Shown here: positions 9,399 through 15,847 of the stretch, in pieces
How the letters are laid out: every line of letters starts with the position of its first letter
Position numbering within the stretch: position 1 is the first letter of the stretch
Source of the DNA: Deltaproteobacteria bacterium
GTDB taxonomy: Bacteria; Myxococcota_A; UBA796; GCA-2862545
NCBI GenBank assembly: GCA_019307545.1
Contig: JAFDJI010000022.1
Location: 1 to 15,847, forward strand
Length of the DNA stretch: 15,847 bases
Direction of reading: 5' to 3'
Position numbers and translations under genes: made by a program
Notes under the pieces: model-generated
Databases searched by the model: none
What the model was told of the DNA's origin: nothing
Seen by the model: only the letters and a program-made list of their open reading frames with translations

Positions 9399-9422
9399 TG
9401 GTTGGCTCCAACCAGCTAAGAT
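9399..9422 (+). promoter_or_regulatory. Palindromic operator and -10 box of a toxin-antitoxin operon
   Basis: TGGTTGGCTCCAACCA (9399-9414) is a perfect 7+2+7 inverted repeat. It is followed by TAAGAT (9417-9422), a good -10 hexamer whose predicted transcription start is the A of the antitoxin ATG at 9429. No good -35 box is visible. The palindrome covers the spacer region, which is the place for an autorepressor or antitoxin-binding site. No ribosome-binding site lies before the ATG, consistent with a leaderless transcript. Confidence 0.5.
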
Positions 9423-9428
9423 TCCACC

Positions 9429-9653
9429 ATGTCCTGGCGCGAACTCATCACCGTTGACCCCGCCATCTGCCACGGCCATGCCTGCTTCCAAGGCACGCGG
9501 ATCATGGTGTCCGTCGTCCTCGACAACTTGGCGGCTGGGCTCACCGAGGAGCAGGTCCGGGACGAGTTCCCGTCGCTCCCTGATGGCGCAATCGGAGCGG
9601 CTTTGGCCTATGCGGCCGCACTCGCCAGCGAGCGCGTCTACGCGTTTCGCTGA
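9429..9653 (+). CDS. DUF433 family antitoxin
   Basis: 74 residues. It has the complete DUF433 pattern: an N-terminal WRELITVDPAICHGHACFQGTRI, the conserved GTRI turn, then the helical VVLDNLAAGLTEEQVRDEFPSL and a final ALAYAAALA helix. DUF433 proteins are small winged or helix-turn-helix proteins that commonly pair with PIN-like toxins and are thought to neutralise them and repress their own operon. The stop is 8 bp before the PIN-like gene, so the two are co-transcribed. The start has no visible ribosome-binding site, and the promoter -10 box is placed for leaderless translation. DNA binding is inferred from the family. Confidence 0.88.
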   Translation: MSWRELITVDPAICHGHACFQGTRIMVSVVLDNLAAGLTEEQVRDEFPSLPDGAIGAALAYAAALASERVYAFR

Positions 9654-9661
9654 TTGGGCCG

Positions 9662-10024
9662 ATGTTCAAGCTCGATGAGAACCTGCCAACGGCTGCGGCT
9701 GTTCGCCTGCGCGAGGCCGGATTCGACACGGCTACCGTGCTCTCCCAGCAGCTGGGCGGCGCCCCCGATGCCCGCGTCGCCGAAGTATGCGCCTCCGAGG
9801 GCCGCGTTCTGGTAACCCTCGACTTGGACTTCGCGGACATACGCGCATTCCCGCCTGGTTCGAGTCCGGGGATTGTCGTGCTTCGCGCCCCTCGGCAGGA
9901 CCTCGCCTCGGTTCTGGCATTGGTCGAACAACTGCTCGAAGCCCTCGAGTCTCACTCCGTCGATGGCTCGCTATGGATTGTCGAGCCCGGGCAAATCCGA
10001 GTCCGGGAGGCTCGGCCGACGTAG
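9662..10024 (+). CDS. DUF5615 PIN-like toxin/nuclease
   Basis: 120 residues. The family signature is clear: an N-terminal FKLDENLPTAAAVRLREAGFD with the acidic D5-E6, the middle GAPDARVAEVCASEGRVLVTLD and the acidic DLDFADI at 54-60. It closes with a GIVVLR strand and a helical C-terminus. These acidic residues would coordinate metal in a PIN-type RNase fold. In the VapBC-like arrangement the upstream DUF433 protein is the antitoxin. All visible active-site acids are intact, so nothing suggests a dead gene. The translation start ATG at 9662 has no good ribosome-binding site and may depend on coupling with the gene before it. The RNA target is unknown. Confidence 0.88.
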   Translation: MFKLDENLPTAAAVRLREAGFDTATVLSQQLGGAPDARVAEVCASEGRVLVTLDLDFADIRAFPPGSSPGIVVLRAPRQDLASVLALVEQLLEALESHSVDGSLWIVEPGQIRVREARPT

Positions 10025-10216
10025 CTCCGCGGCGCTCAGCCGGGTGGCGACGGGACGAGGGTCACCGGTGTAACCGTCGCGTTCGACGAAGCCCGGACAG
10101 TCACCCGTGGCCTGCGGAAGAAACGCCTCCGGCGGCGTGGGCGGAGGCTGCTGCTCTTCGGGTCCCGTGCAGGCTGCGAGGACGAGGAGGGAGGGGACCG
10201 GGCGAGACGTGATCAT
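9971..10216 (-). pseudogene. Short lipoprotein-like ORF, possibly a remnant cut by the toxin-antitoxin locus
   Basis: 81 codons starting at an ATG at 10216, with TTGGAAC about 7 nt upstream. The N-terminus MITSRPVPSLLVLAAC ends in a lipobox (VLAAC), followed by a Gln/Pro-rich linker (EEQQPPPTPPEAF) and then TGDCPGFVERDGY. The last part resembles the start of a mature lipoprotein domain, but only about 45 residues remain. The final 18 codons are simply the antisense of the end of the DUF5615 gene. The simplest reading is a lipoprotein gene whose body was lost when the toxin-antitoxin cassette arrived; a genuine short lipoprotein is the alternative. No family can be assigned with confidence. 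Confidence 0.45.
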
Positions 10217-10373
10217 GGTGGCTGTTCCAAGCGGATCATGTCTGCATTGGGGCCCTTGTGTCGTACCATGCGGACCCAATTGCGGGCCCGAGTCCGAGCC
10301 TGACCCCAGTCCCGACCCCGTTCGCGAGCACCAGGTCGAACACGGATTCCGCCACGCGAGGGGCGGCGCCAGA

Positions 10374-11186
10374 TCAGCCCTTCCGGGTCTTCGTCCAGTC
10401 CACGTCCGGATGGTCCAGCGCCCACTCGATCCGTGAGACCATCCCCCGGATCGCCTCCACCTCTCGCCGGCTCAGCCCGGCGCGCTGCAGGGCTGACCGC
10501 GCGGTGACCCCCACCTTCTCCGGCCCGGCGGCGCGCGTGTACCCCACCCGGTCGAGGAGCGCGACGAGTTCGAACACGGCGGGCTCCAGGGTGGGAAGGT
10601 CAGCCCTGGCATCGCGACCGTCCCGGCGCTCGTACACGGCGGTGGGTTTGTGTGTATGGCCGCCGACCAGCCGGCCCTGTGCGTCCAGGCCCCTCCGGCG
10701 GGCCTCCTCGAACAGGCTCCAGGCGATGATCAGCACCGCTTGGGCCAGGTTCAAGCTGGCATGCTCCAGGGTGGGGATCCGGAGCAGGCTGTGGCACCGG
10801 GCGGTGGCCTCCCGTGACAGACCGAAGTCCTCCCGGCCGAACAGCACCGCGGTCGACTGCCCGGGTGGGGCGTCGAGGACCTGCGGGGCGAAGTCCGCCG
10901 GTTCCAGAACGGGTTGTCGGTGGCGCCGGTGTCGGGCCGTGGTCGCCACCGCGAGGTGGACCCCCTGGAGTGCCTCGTCGAGCGTGCCCACGAAGCGCGT
11001 GGTGTCGAACAGATCCTCACATCCCGGCGCCATCCACCGCGCACGCTCCATGTCGAAGGCTGGCGGATCCACCACCACGAGGTGCTTCAACCCGGTGCTC
11101 TTCATGGCGCGCGCGGCCGCACCCACGTTGCCCGGGTGCTGGGGCTCCACCAGGACGATCCTCACCCCTTCGAGCAGGCCCGGCAT
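10374..11186 (-). CDS. trmJ: tRNA/rRNA 2'-O-methyltransferase, TrmJ-like (SPOUT superfamily)
   Basis: 270 residues. TrmJ methylates the ribose 2'-OH of position 32 in tRNA anticodon loops using S-adenosylmethionine. The three SPOUT motifs are present: EPQHPGNVGAAARAM (14-28), LFGREDFGLS (115-124) and SLNLAQAV (144-151), which form the trefoil knot. The sequence downstream of motif 1 (VVVDPPAFDMERARWMAPGCEDLF) is also TrmJ-like, with the MAPG-x-ED element. The C-terminal 100 residues form a helical extension, as in E. coli TrmJ. The start lies 16 bp after the stop of the Hsp70 gene, so the two are in one operon. The ribosome-binding site is weak (GGTAG). Substrate specificity within the TrmJ/TrmH group is inferred. 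Confidence 0.88.
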   Translation of the reverse strand: MPGLLEGVRIVLVEPQHPGNVGAAARAMKSTGLKHLVVVDPPAFDMERARWMAPGCEDLFDTTRFVGTLDEALQGVHLAVATTARHRRHRQPVLEPADFAPQVLDAPPGQSTAVLFGREDFGLSREATARCHSLLRIPTLEHASLNLAQAVLIIAWSLFEEARRRGLDAQGRLVGGHTHKPTAVYERRDGRDARADLPTLEPAVFELVALLDRVGYTRAAGPEKVGVTARSALQRAGLSRREVEAIRGMVSRIEWALDHPDVDWTKTRKG

Positions 11187-11202
11187 CCGATGCTACCTAC
11201 GA

Positions 11203-12972
11203 CTACCGACTCATCCAGCCGAACAGCAGCGACCACAACCAGGCAAAGAAGCCCTTGCGCTCGGCCGGGAGTTCCCGGTCGGACTCGGGGATGGGGGTCG
11301 GGGGTGGGGCCGATTTGGGTTCTGGTTCGTCGGACGGGTCCTGGTCGCCCGCAGCCTTCGCGGCCAGGCTGCTGCTCGGCATGTTCAGTGGCATCGGTGG
11401 CGGCTTGGGCGGTTCGACCTTCTTCTTCCTGCGCTTCTTGGGTCGGGTGGCGCCGGTCTCGTCCTTGCCCAGCTTGAGGCGCGACTCGACCAGGGACCCG
11501 GTGTCGCGATCGCGTGCGCTGAGGTTGAGGATGCCCTCGGAGTCGATGTGGAAGGTGACCTCGATCTTGACCTGCCCTCTTGGCGCCGCGCGTAGGCCAG
11601 AGAACACGAAGGTCCCCAGAAGCTCGTTCTCGGCGACGTACTTCGACTCGCCCTGGTAGATCTTCAGCATGATGGAACGCTGGTTGTCCTTGGACGTGGT
11701 CAGCGTTCGCGTCTTGTAGTCCGGCAGGGGCTGGTTCTTGCCGAAGAGGACGTGCATCGTGCCGTCGGCCTTGTTGATGCCGATGGCCATGGGGAGCACG
11801 TCCAGCAGGGTCATGTCCTGCGGACCGGCCTTCGACGACAGGGAGTGCGCCATGATGGCGGCACCAATGCCCACCGCCTCGTCCGGATGGACCTTCCGGG
11901 AGGGCGCCTTCCCGATGAAGTCGGCGACGCGCTTGCGGACCAGTGGCATGCGCGACTGCCCGCCGACCAGGAGGATCTCGTCGATCTTGTCCGGGGATGT
12001 GCCCGCCTCGCGGAGGATCTTCTCGCAGGTGGCGACCGAGCGATCCACCAACTCGTGGGTGAGCTTCTCCAGCAATTGGCGGGTAACCACCTGGTCGAGG
12101 TCCAGTGACTTGCCGTCCTCGTCCTCCGCGATCCCCGTCAACTGCACCCGGGTCTCCATCACGGACGAGAGCTGGATCTTCGCCTCCTCGGACGCAGCGC
12201 GCACCATGGTGACCGCGCGGCGGTCATAGGACAGGTCGATGTCGTGCTCCTCGAGGAACTCGTGCAGCAAGTGCTGCATCAGGCGGTCGTCGAAGTCCAC
12301 CCCGCCCAGGAAGGTGTCACCTCCGGTGGCGATTACCTCGAAGATCTTGTCCTTGATGTCGATGATGGAGATGTCGAAGGTGCCGCCGCCCAGGTCGTAG
12401 ATGGCGACGCGCTGGTTCAGGGTGCGGCCCAGACCGTAGGCGAGTGCAGCGGCGGTGGGCTCGTTGAGGACGCGCAGGACCTTCAGCCCCGCCAGCTTCC
12501 CGGCCGATCGCACTGCCTGGCGCTGCCGGTCGTTGAAGTAGGCCGGGACGGTGATGACTGCCTGATCGATCTCCTCGTCGAGGGCCTCCTCGGCGGATTC
12601 CTTGATCCGGCGCAGAATGGCGGCGGAGATCTGCTCCAAGGTGAAGACCTGGTCCTTCACCTTGATGAGCACCTCGGAGGCTTCGCCCTCCATCAACTCG
12701 TAGGTGAAGACCTGGGTGAACTTCTTGATCGCCTGGGATCCGAAGCTCCGTCCGATCAGGCGTTTGGCGGCTTCCACCGTGCTGTTGGGGTTCAGCGCGG
12801 CGTCCCGCTTGGCCTCCTCCCCAACCAGGCGGTTCCCGAACTTGTCGATGGCGAACACCGACGGAATCGTCTTGGCGCCACCCTTGTAGGTGATGAGGCG
12901 GGGATTCCCATTCTCGATGATCGCGGCACACGAGTTGGTCGTCCCCAGGTCGATCCCGATGGCCCTACCCAT
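11203..12972 (-). CDS. Hsp70 (DnaK) paralogue without the helical lid, with a hydrophobic C-terminal tail
   Basis: 589 residues. The ATPase domain is complete: DLGTTNS (8-14), K70 in AAKRLIGR, VPAYFNDRQRQAV, NEPTAAALAYG, DLGGGTFD (193-200) and VGGQSRMP (337-343). The interdomain linker is LLDVLPMAIGI (about 389-399), and a beta-sandwich substrate-binding domain runs to about 502 (ILNLSARDRDTG). The roughly 100-residue alpha-helical lid of DnaK is missing. In its place are a basic cluster (PKKRRKKK, 511-518), a Pro/Ser/Asp-rich linker (519-565) and a terminal hydrophobic, Trp-rich segment GFFAWLWSLLFGWMSR (574-589). This suggests membrane association or a docking peptide. It is not the housekeeping DnaK, since no grpE or dnaJ lies nearby and the C-terminal DnaK tail is absent. 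It heads an operon with trmJ. Confidence 0.9.
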   Translation of the reverse strand: MGRAIGIDLGTTNSCAAIIENGNPRLITYKGGAKTIPSVFAIDKFGNRLVGEEAKRDAALNPNSTVEAAKRLIGRSFGSQAIKKFTQVFTYELMEGEASEVLIKVKDQVFTLEQISAAILRRIKESAEEALDEEIDQAVITVPAYFNDRQRQAVRSAGKLAGLKVLRVLNEPTAAALAYGLGRTLNQRVAIYDLGGGTFDISIIDIKDKIFEVIATGGDTFLGGVDFDDRLMQHLLHEFLEEHDIDLSYDRRAVTMVRAASEEAKIQLSSVMETRVQLTGIAEDEDGKSLDLDQVVTRQLLEKLTHELVDRSVATCEKILREAGTSPDKIDEILLVGGQSRMPLVRKRVADFIGKAPSRKVHPDEAVGIGAAIMAHSLSSKAGPQDMTLLDVLPMAIGINKADGTMHVLFGKNQPLPDYKTRTLTTSKDNQRSIMLKIYQGESKYVAENELLGTFVFSGLRAAPRGQVKIEVTFHIDSEGILNLSARDRDTGSLVESRLKLGKDETGATRPKKRRKKKVEPPKPPPMPLNMPSSSLAAKAAGDQDPSDEPEPKSAPPPTPIPESDRELPAERKGFFAWLWSLLFGWMSR

Positions 12973-13053
12973 GAAGCGTCGCCTTCACTCCGGTCCCCGT
13001 GAAAAAGGGTGCCGCGCCGCGCGCCCGGAGCTGCCGGCCCCCAGGGCAGCATT

Positions 13054-13083
13054 CGGATAGCACAGCGACAAAGCACTGGTCAA
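13054..13083 (-). promoter_or_regulatory. Candidate promoter of the Hsp70-trmJ operon
   Basis: On the minus strand, TTGACC (13083-13078) and TATCCG (13059-13054) are 18 bp apart, and TG sits one base before the -10 box as in extended -10 promoters. It lies about 80 bp before the Hsp70 start. There is no CIRCE-type inverted repeat and no clear sigma-32 box, so heat-shock control is not indicated by sequence. Confidence 0.45.
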
Positions 13084-13122
13084 CGTCGTCGCGTGTCGCT
13101 CCCGCAAGGGAACGACTTCTGT

Positions 13123-13128
13123 TACAAA
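13123..13128 (+). promoter_or_regulatory. Weak candidate -10 element for the divergent plus-strand gene
   Basis: TACAAA with a TG one base upstream (13120-13121) would make an extended -10 element, about 47 bp before the ATG at 13176. No -35 box is apparent. Offered as the best candidate in this 200-bp divergent region, not as an established promoter. Confidence 0.25.
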
Positions 13129-13175
13129 TGGATGGACCCTCCAGAGCAGGACCCCAAGGTAGGACGGAGGTGCAC

Positions 13176-13754
13176 ATGGGGCGTCGGGGTTCGGACCTCG
13201 CGGCACGATTCAGACGGGCGCTCGACTCAGCCGAAACGGAGCGGATGCGTCGAGAGGCAGAGGGCCAGCAGCGTCTCGCCGAAGGTCGCCAGGAGCGGGA
13301 GCGGCTCTTTGACGACCTGACGTCGCTCGGGGAGGCCATGGGCCACGTCGCGGTGCAGCGACACGACGGCGGGGTGACCTTCCGGTTCAGCGATCGGTTC
13401 CTCCACTTCGAGCCGATGGGCGAGGGAGATCGCGTCCGGGTGACCTTCGACGGTATCGGCGAGGACGAGCACCGGCTGTACCAGGAGTCCGGGTTGGGCA
13501 ATCGGTGGGTGTGGTCCCTGAGGAGGCGCGGCAGGGAAGATCGCCTGCCCCTGTTCGACGCCGGATTGGAAGAACTGTTGGTACTCACGCTCAAGCTGCC
13601 CCACCCCAACGAGATCGAGACCCATGTGGTCCCGGGTCCCACGCTAGACGATGCCGTCCCTGCCAGGCAAGTGGAGTACCAACCGCCAAAGGAGGAGGCG
13701 GATCCGCCCGAGCCGGACGACACCCTGTCAGACGAGCGGAAACGGACGCTCTGA
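13176..13754 (+). CDS. Coiled-coil protein of unknown function
   Basis: 192 residues. The start was moved from an upstream in-frame ATG to 13176 because GGAGG sits 5 nt before it (13166-13170). Residues about 5-52 form a strongly charged helix, probably a coiled coil (ALDSAETERMRREAEGQQRLAEGRQERERLFDD when read in parts). Residues about 60-150 are a compact beta-rich domain (VTFRFSDRFLHFEP, VRVTFDGIGEDEHRLYQ, NRWVWSLRRRG, LLVLTLKLPHP). The tail is acidic and proline-rich (about 160-192). No catalytic motif, transmembrane helix or signal peptide is visible, so it is probably cytoplasmic. It is divergent from the Hsp70 gene, which could imply a link with that operon. No family was recognised. 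Confidence 0.8.
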   Translation: MGRRGSDLAARFRRALDSAETERMRREAEGQQRLAEGRQERERLFDDLTSLGEAMGHVAVQRHDGGVTFRFSDRFLHFEPMGEGDRVRVTFDGIGEDEHRLYQESGLGNRWVWSLRRRGREDRLPLFDAGLEELLVLTLKLPHPNEIETHVVPGPTLDDAVPARQVEYQPPKEEADPPEPDDTLSDERKRTL

Positions 13755-13764
13755 TCACTCCGGG

Positions 13765-14268
13765 CTATGCCTCTGGAATGCTGGGGGGCAGGGTCTGGGC
13801 CATGCGCACGGCGCGCCACGGTTTTGGAAACCATGCCCAGTGGTCGTCGAGCCACACCATGCCGTCGAAGGCCATCCCCAGGGTCTCTCCGGGTTTGACA
13901 AACTTCCAGCGCACCCACAGCCGGTCTGCCGCAAGGTAGGGCGCCACCTCCTTGTACCCCCCGGGGAACTGCCGGGCCCGCGCATTGTTCGCCTGCAGGT
14001 CCTCGGTGGTGGCGAGGTAGATCAGCACCTGGGTCTGACCCGCCTTGGGCCGCGGTGCCATCTGGCTGGTGGCCCAGAACGGCGCGTAGGCGCGTTGAAG
14101 CACATCGGCCATCTCGGGAAGGAAGGCCTTCTCGTAGTCCTCGTCGTGCGGGCACAGCAGCTGCTTGGCGACCAGGGCCGAGGCCCCCGCTATCCCGGCC
14201 GTCATGACCTGCTCCAGGACCGCTCGGGCGTTCGCCTCCAACTCCATGAGTGTCAGAAGATCGGGCAT
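13765..14268 (-). CDS. Small protein of unknown function downstream of the CorC-like genes
   Basis: 167 residues. The start at 14268 (MPDLLTLMELEANARAVLEQ) has GGAG 8 nt upstream; an in-frame start 69 bp earlier would overlap the previous gene and encodes only Arg/Pro-rich shadow sequence. The first 40 residues are helical, followed by SALVAKQLLCPHDEDYEKAF. The C-terminal half is rich in Trp and aromatic residues (RLWVRWKFVKPGETLGMAF, MVWLDDHWAWFPKPWRAV) and looks like a beta-rich globular domain. No known motif, signal peptide or membrane helix was seen. Its start is 13 bp from the stop of the CorC-like gene, so it is the last gene of that operon. Conservation there would suggest a helper of the CorC-like proteins. 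Confidence 0.8.
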   Translation of the reverse strand: MPDLLTLMELEANARAVLEQVMTAGIAGASALVAKQLLCPHDEDYEKAFLPEMADVLQRAYAPFWATSQMAPRPKAGQTQVLIYLATTEDLQANNARARQFPGGYKEVAPYLAADRLWVRWKFVKPGETLGMAFDGMVWLDDHWAWFPKPWRAVRMAQTLPPSIPEA

Positions 14269-14281
14269 CGGTGGGTCTCCG

Positions 14282-15505
14282 TCAGGGCGCGGACATGGTA
14301 CCCGGAGCCGCGGTGAGGTGCACCGACACAATGGCACGGTCGGTGGCCTCTTCCACCCGGAAGGTCAGGCCGCCTACGTGGCACACTTCGCCGCTGCGCG
14401 GAATGCGGCCCAGCTCGGCGAGGATCAGTCCCGCGACGGTCTCGTAATCGCCTTCGGGTACTTCCCACGCGATGGCCTCTGCGAGGGCGTCGATCTCGGT
14501 GCGTCCCGGGAGCCTCCAGGTGCCCTCGCCCACCCGGCGGATGCCCGGTCCCTGTTCGTCGCGTTCGTCGTGGATCTCGCCGATGAACTCCTCCAGCAGG
14601 TCCTCGATCGTCACCACGCCCACGCTGCCACCGTACTCGTCCACCACCACCACGAAGTGCTCGTAGTTGCGGCGCATTTCGTGGAGCAGGTCATCTGCGG
14701 CCTTGGACTCCGGTACGAACCGAACCGGGTGCATCAGCCCGTCGATCGGCTGCTCGTCAGCGGCATCGAACAGCAGCTCGGTGATGCGCAGCAGCCCCAC
14801 GATGTTGTCCACCCGACCCTGGTACACCGGGATGCGGGAGTGCCCGCACCGGACCGCCAGATCCACCGCGGAGGCGACCGCGGCGCTCACGGGCAGCATG
14901 TGGACCTCCACCAGCGGCGTCATACAGTCCTCGATCTCCACCTCGGGGAGCTCGAACAGGTTGCGGATCATCCGGTGCTCTTCCGGGTCGATCTCCGCGG
15001 TGCCGTCGTCGAGCATCTGCACGATCTCGGCGCGAGTGACCAGCCCTGCCTCCGCACCGATGAGACGTCGCAGGGTGGACGACCACAGACCGGCGATGCC
15101 GAGCAGTGGCAGGAAGAGGGTCTGCGCCCACCGGAGGGGGAAGGCGAGGATGGGTGCCAGCACGCTGGCGTGGTGCTGGAAGATCGTCTTCGGCAGCGCT
15201 TCGCCCAGGATTACGGTGACAGGCACGTAGAGCAGGGCAAACGCGGGGGAGAGACCGAGCTGGAGCACCACCAGCGCGGTCAGGGTGGTGCCGGTGATGG
15301 TGCTGATGTTGGTGCCGATGAGGCAGGTGCTGATCAGCCGGTCCTCGCGCTCGAGCAGATCGAGCGCCAGCTGTTCGCCGCGGTGGTCGTCCGAGGCCCT
15401 GCTCTTCAGGTGGAGGCGGTTCGCGCTCACCATGGCGATCTCGGACCCCGAGAAGAACGCCTCGGAGACGACCGCGGTGACGATGCCCAGGAGCAGCCCG
15501 TTCAT
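14282..15505 (-). CDS. HlyC/CorC-family membrane protein (CNNM + CBS pair + CorC domain)
   Basis: 407 residues. The start at 15505 (MNGLLLGIVTAVVSEAFFSGSEIA) matches the family; the longer ORF start would add an Arg/Gly-rich shadow. The CNNM/DUF21 membrane domain covers about 1-170, with the diagnostic FFSGSE motif (about 17-22) and further hydrophobic segments (ISTITGTTLTALVVLQLGL; FALLYVPVTVILGEALPKT). Two CBS domains follow (DCMTPLVEVHMLP; RNYEHFVVVVDEYGGSVGVVTIEDLLEE), then the C-terminal CorC/HlyC domain (WRLPGRTEIDALAEAI … EGDYETVAGLIL). Family members are involved in magnesium and cobalt homeostasis; the substrate here is inferred. Its ATG overlaps the TGA of the preceding gene (ATGA), which indicates translational coupling. 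Confidence 0.93.
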   Translation of the reverse strand: MNGLLLGIVTAVVSEAFFSGSEIAMVSANRLHLKSRASDDHRGEQLALDLLEREDRLISTCLIGTNISTITGTTLTALVVLQLGLSPAFALLYVPVTVILGEALPKTIFQHHASVLAPILAFPLRWAQTLFLPLLGIAGLWSSTLRRLIGAEAGLVTRAEIVQMLDDGTAEIDPEEHRMIRNLFELPEVEIEDCMTPLVEVHMLPVSAAVASAVDLAVRCGHSRIPVYQGRVDNIVGLLRITELLFDAADEQPIDGLMHPVRFVPESKAADDLLHEMRRNYEHFVVVVDEYGGSVGVVTIEDLLEEFIGEIHDERDEQGPGIRRVGEGTWRLPGRTEIDALAEAIAWEVPEGDYETVAGLILAELGRIPRSGEVCHVGGLTFRVEEATDRAIVSVHLTAAPGTMSAP

Positions 15506-15847
15506 GGCGCCCCCTCGCCCTCGTCGTCGCCGTCCTCTTTCGGCCGGTGCACGCACAGCTCGGTGATGCGCCGGCCCTCCACCGCCGCCACCTCGAACCG
15601 GTGCCCCTCCCACTGGACGCAGTCGCCCTTTTCGGGAACCCGGCCGAGGAGGTGGAACACGAACCCGCCAACGGTCTCGTAGTCCCCCTCGGGCAGGTGG
15701 ATCCCGGTCTCCTCGTCGAAGTCCTCCAAGTCTATGATCGCCTTGACGCGCAGCATGCCCGGTCGCGGTCGCACTACCTCCGGCCCGGTGATGTCGTCTT
15801 CGTCGTCGAGGATCTCACCGACCAGCTCCGAGAGGAGGTCATCGAGC
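15502..15847 (-). CDS. C-terminal part of a second HlyC/CorC-family protein (5' end outside window)
   Basis: An open frame enters from the right edge and ends at TGA 15502-15504. The visible 114 residues start with LDDLLSELVGEILDDEDD, the end of the second CBS domain. They continue with the CorC/HlyC domain: VKAIIDLEDFDEETGI, PEGDYETVGGFVFHLLGRVPEKGD, QWEGHRFEVAAVEGRRITEL, and a short acidic tail. This is the same domain type as the next gene, so the two are tandem paralogues. A GTG at 15772-15774 is internal and is not the true start. The stop overlaps the start of the next gene by ATGA. Confidence 0.92.
   Translation of the reverse strand, partial: LDDLLSELVGEILDDEDDITGPEVVRPRPGMLRVKAIIDLEDFDEETGIHLPEGDYETVGGFVFHLLGRVPEKGDCVQWEGHRFEVAAVEGRRITELCVHRPKEDGDDEGEGAP

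Noticed and set aside
8566..9411. Minus-strand ORF of 281 codons opposite the exported protein
   Set aside because: Ser/Arg/Pro-rich shadow translation. The plus frame has a good ribosome-binding site and a hydrophobic N-terminus.
10217..10373. Imperfect CCGA/CCCC-rich repeat encoding a Pro/Asp/Glu-rich stretch, with GGGCCC repeats
   Set aside because: The repeat is short and degenerate, the possible stems have loops above 20 nt, and no supported start exists. It may be a worn gene fragment but there is no firm evidence.
12973..13175. CIRCE or sigma-32 heat-shock element before the Hsp70 gene
   Set aside because: No 9-bp inverted repeat with a 9-bp spacer and no sigma-32-like boxes were found; only a sigma-70-like candidate is visible.
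14165..15682. Plus-strand ORF of 505 codons opposite the CorC-like genes
   Set aside because: Antisense to two conserved CorC-family genes; low-complexity Asp/His/Gln-rich translation.

Overview
The window is a GC-rich stretch of a bacterial chromosome made mostly of housekeeping genes. The organism looks like a member of the Myxococcota or a related former 'deltaproteobacterial' lineage. The pointers are the high GC, secreted Cys-rich and discoidin/NHL-type proteins, a Hsp70 paralogue with an unusual tail, and many lineage-specific secreted proteins. This is inferred from gene content, and no phylogenetic marker was aligned.

Layout. (1) 1-2021, plus strand: the end of a Cys-rich protein, then a secreted discoidin-like/NHL-repeat protein. 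(2) 2037-2480: the RNase P RNA gene (rnpB) with a candidate promoter and a strong 3' hairpin. (3) 2500-3189, minus: a coiled-coil/zinc-ribbon protein. (4) 3264-3337, plus: a tRNA with anticodon CAT. (5) 3348-8518, minus: rpoD, dnaG and murA, transcribed murA to dnaG to rpoD. This is a variant of the macromolecular-synthesis operon with murA in the upstream position where rpsU often sits. rpoD appears to have its own promoter and a structured leader of about 230 nt. (6) 8732-9352, plus: a lineage-specific, probably exported protein. (7) 9399-10024, plus: a DUF433/DUF5615 (PIN-like) toxin-antitoxin pair with an operator-like palindrome and an apparently leaderless start. A short lipoprotein-like ORF that may be a broken gene overlaps its end on the other strand. 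(8) 10374-12972, minus: a lidless Hsp70 with a hydrophobic C-terminal tail, followed by a TrmJ-type RNA methyltransferase. (9) 13176-13754, plus: a coiled-coil protein of unknown function, divergent from the Hsp70 gene. (10) 13765-15847, minus: two tandem, translationally coupled HlyC/CorC-family proteins (the first cut by the window end) and a small unknown protein.

Together the genes cover replication priming, the primary sigma factor, cell-wall precursor synthesis, tRNA processing and modification, and protein quality control. The accessory material is a small toxin-antitoxin insertion and a few secreted proteins. I found no CRISPR array, insertion sequence, phage module or biosynthetic cluster. 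The most unusual items are the lidless, possibly membrane-tethered Hsp70, the leaderless palindrome-controlled toxin-antitoxin operon, and the hairpin-rich rpoD leader. After counting RNA genes and the small ORFs, no gap longer than about 300 bases remains unexplained.
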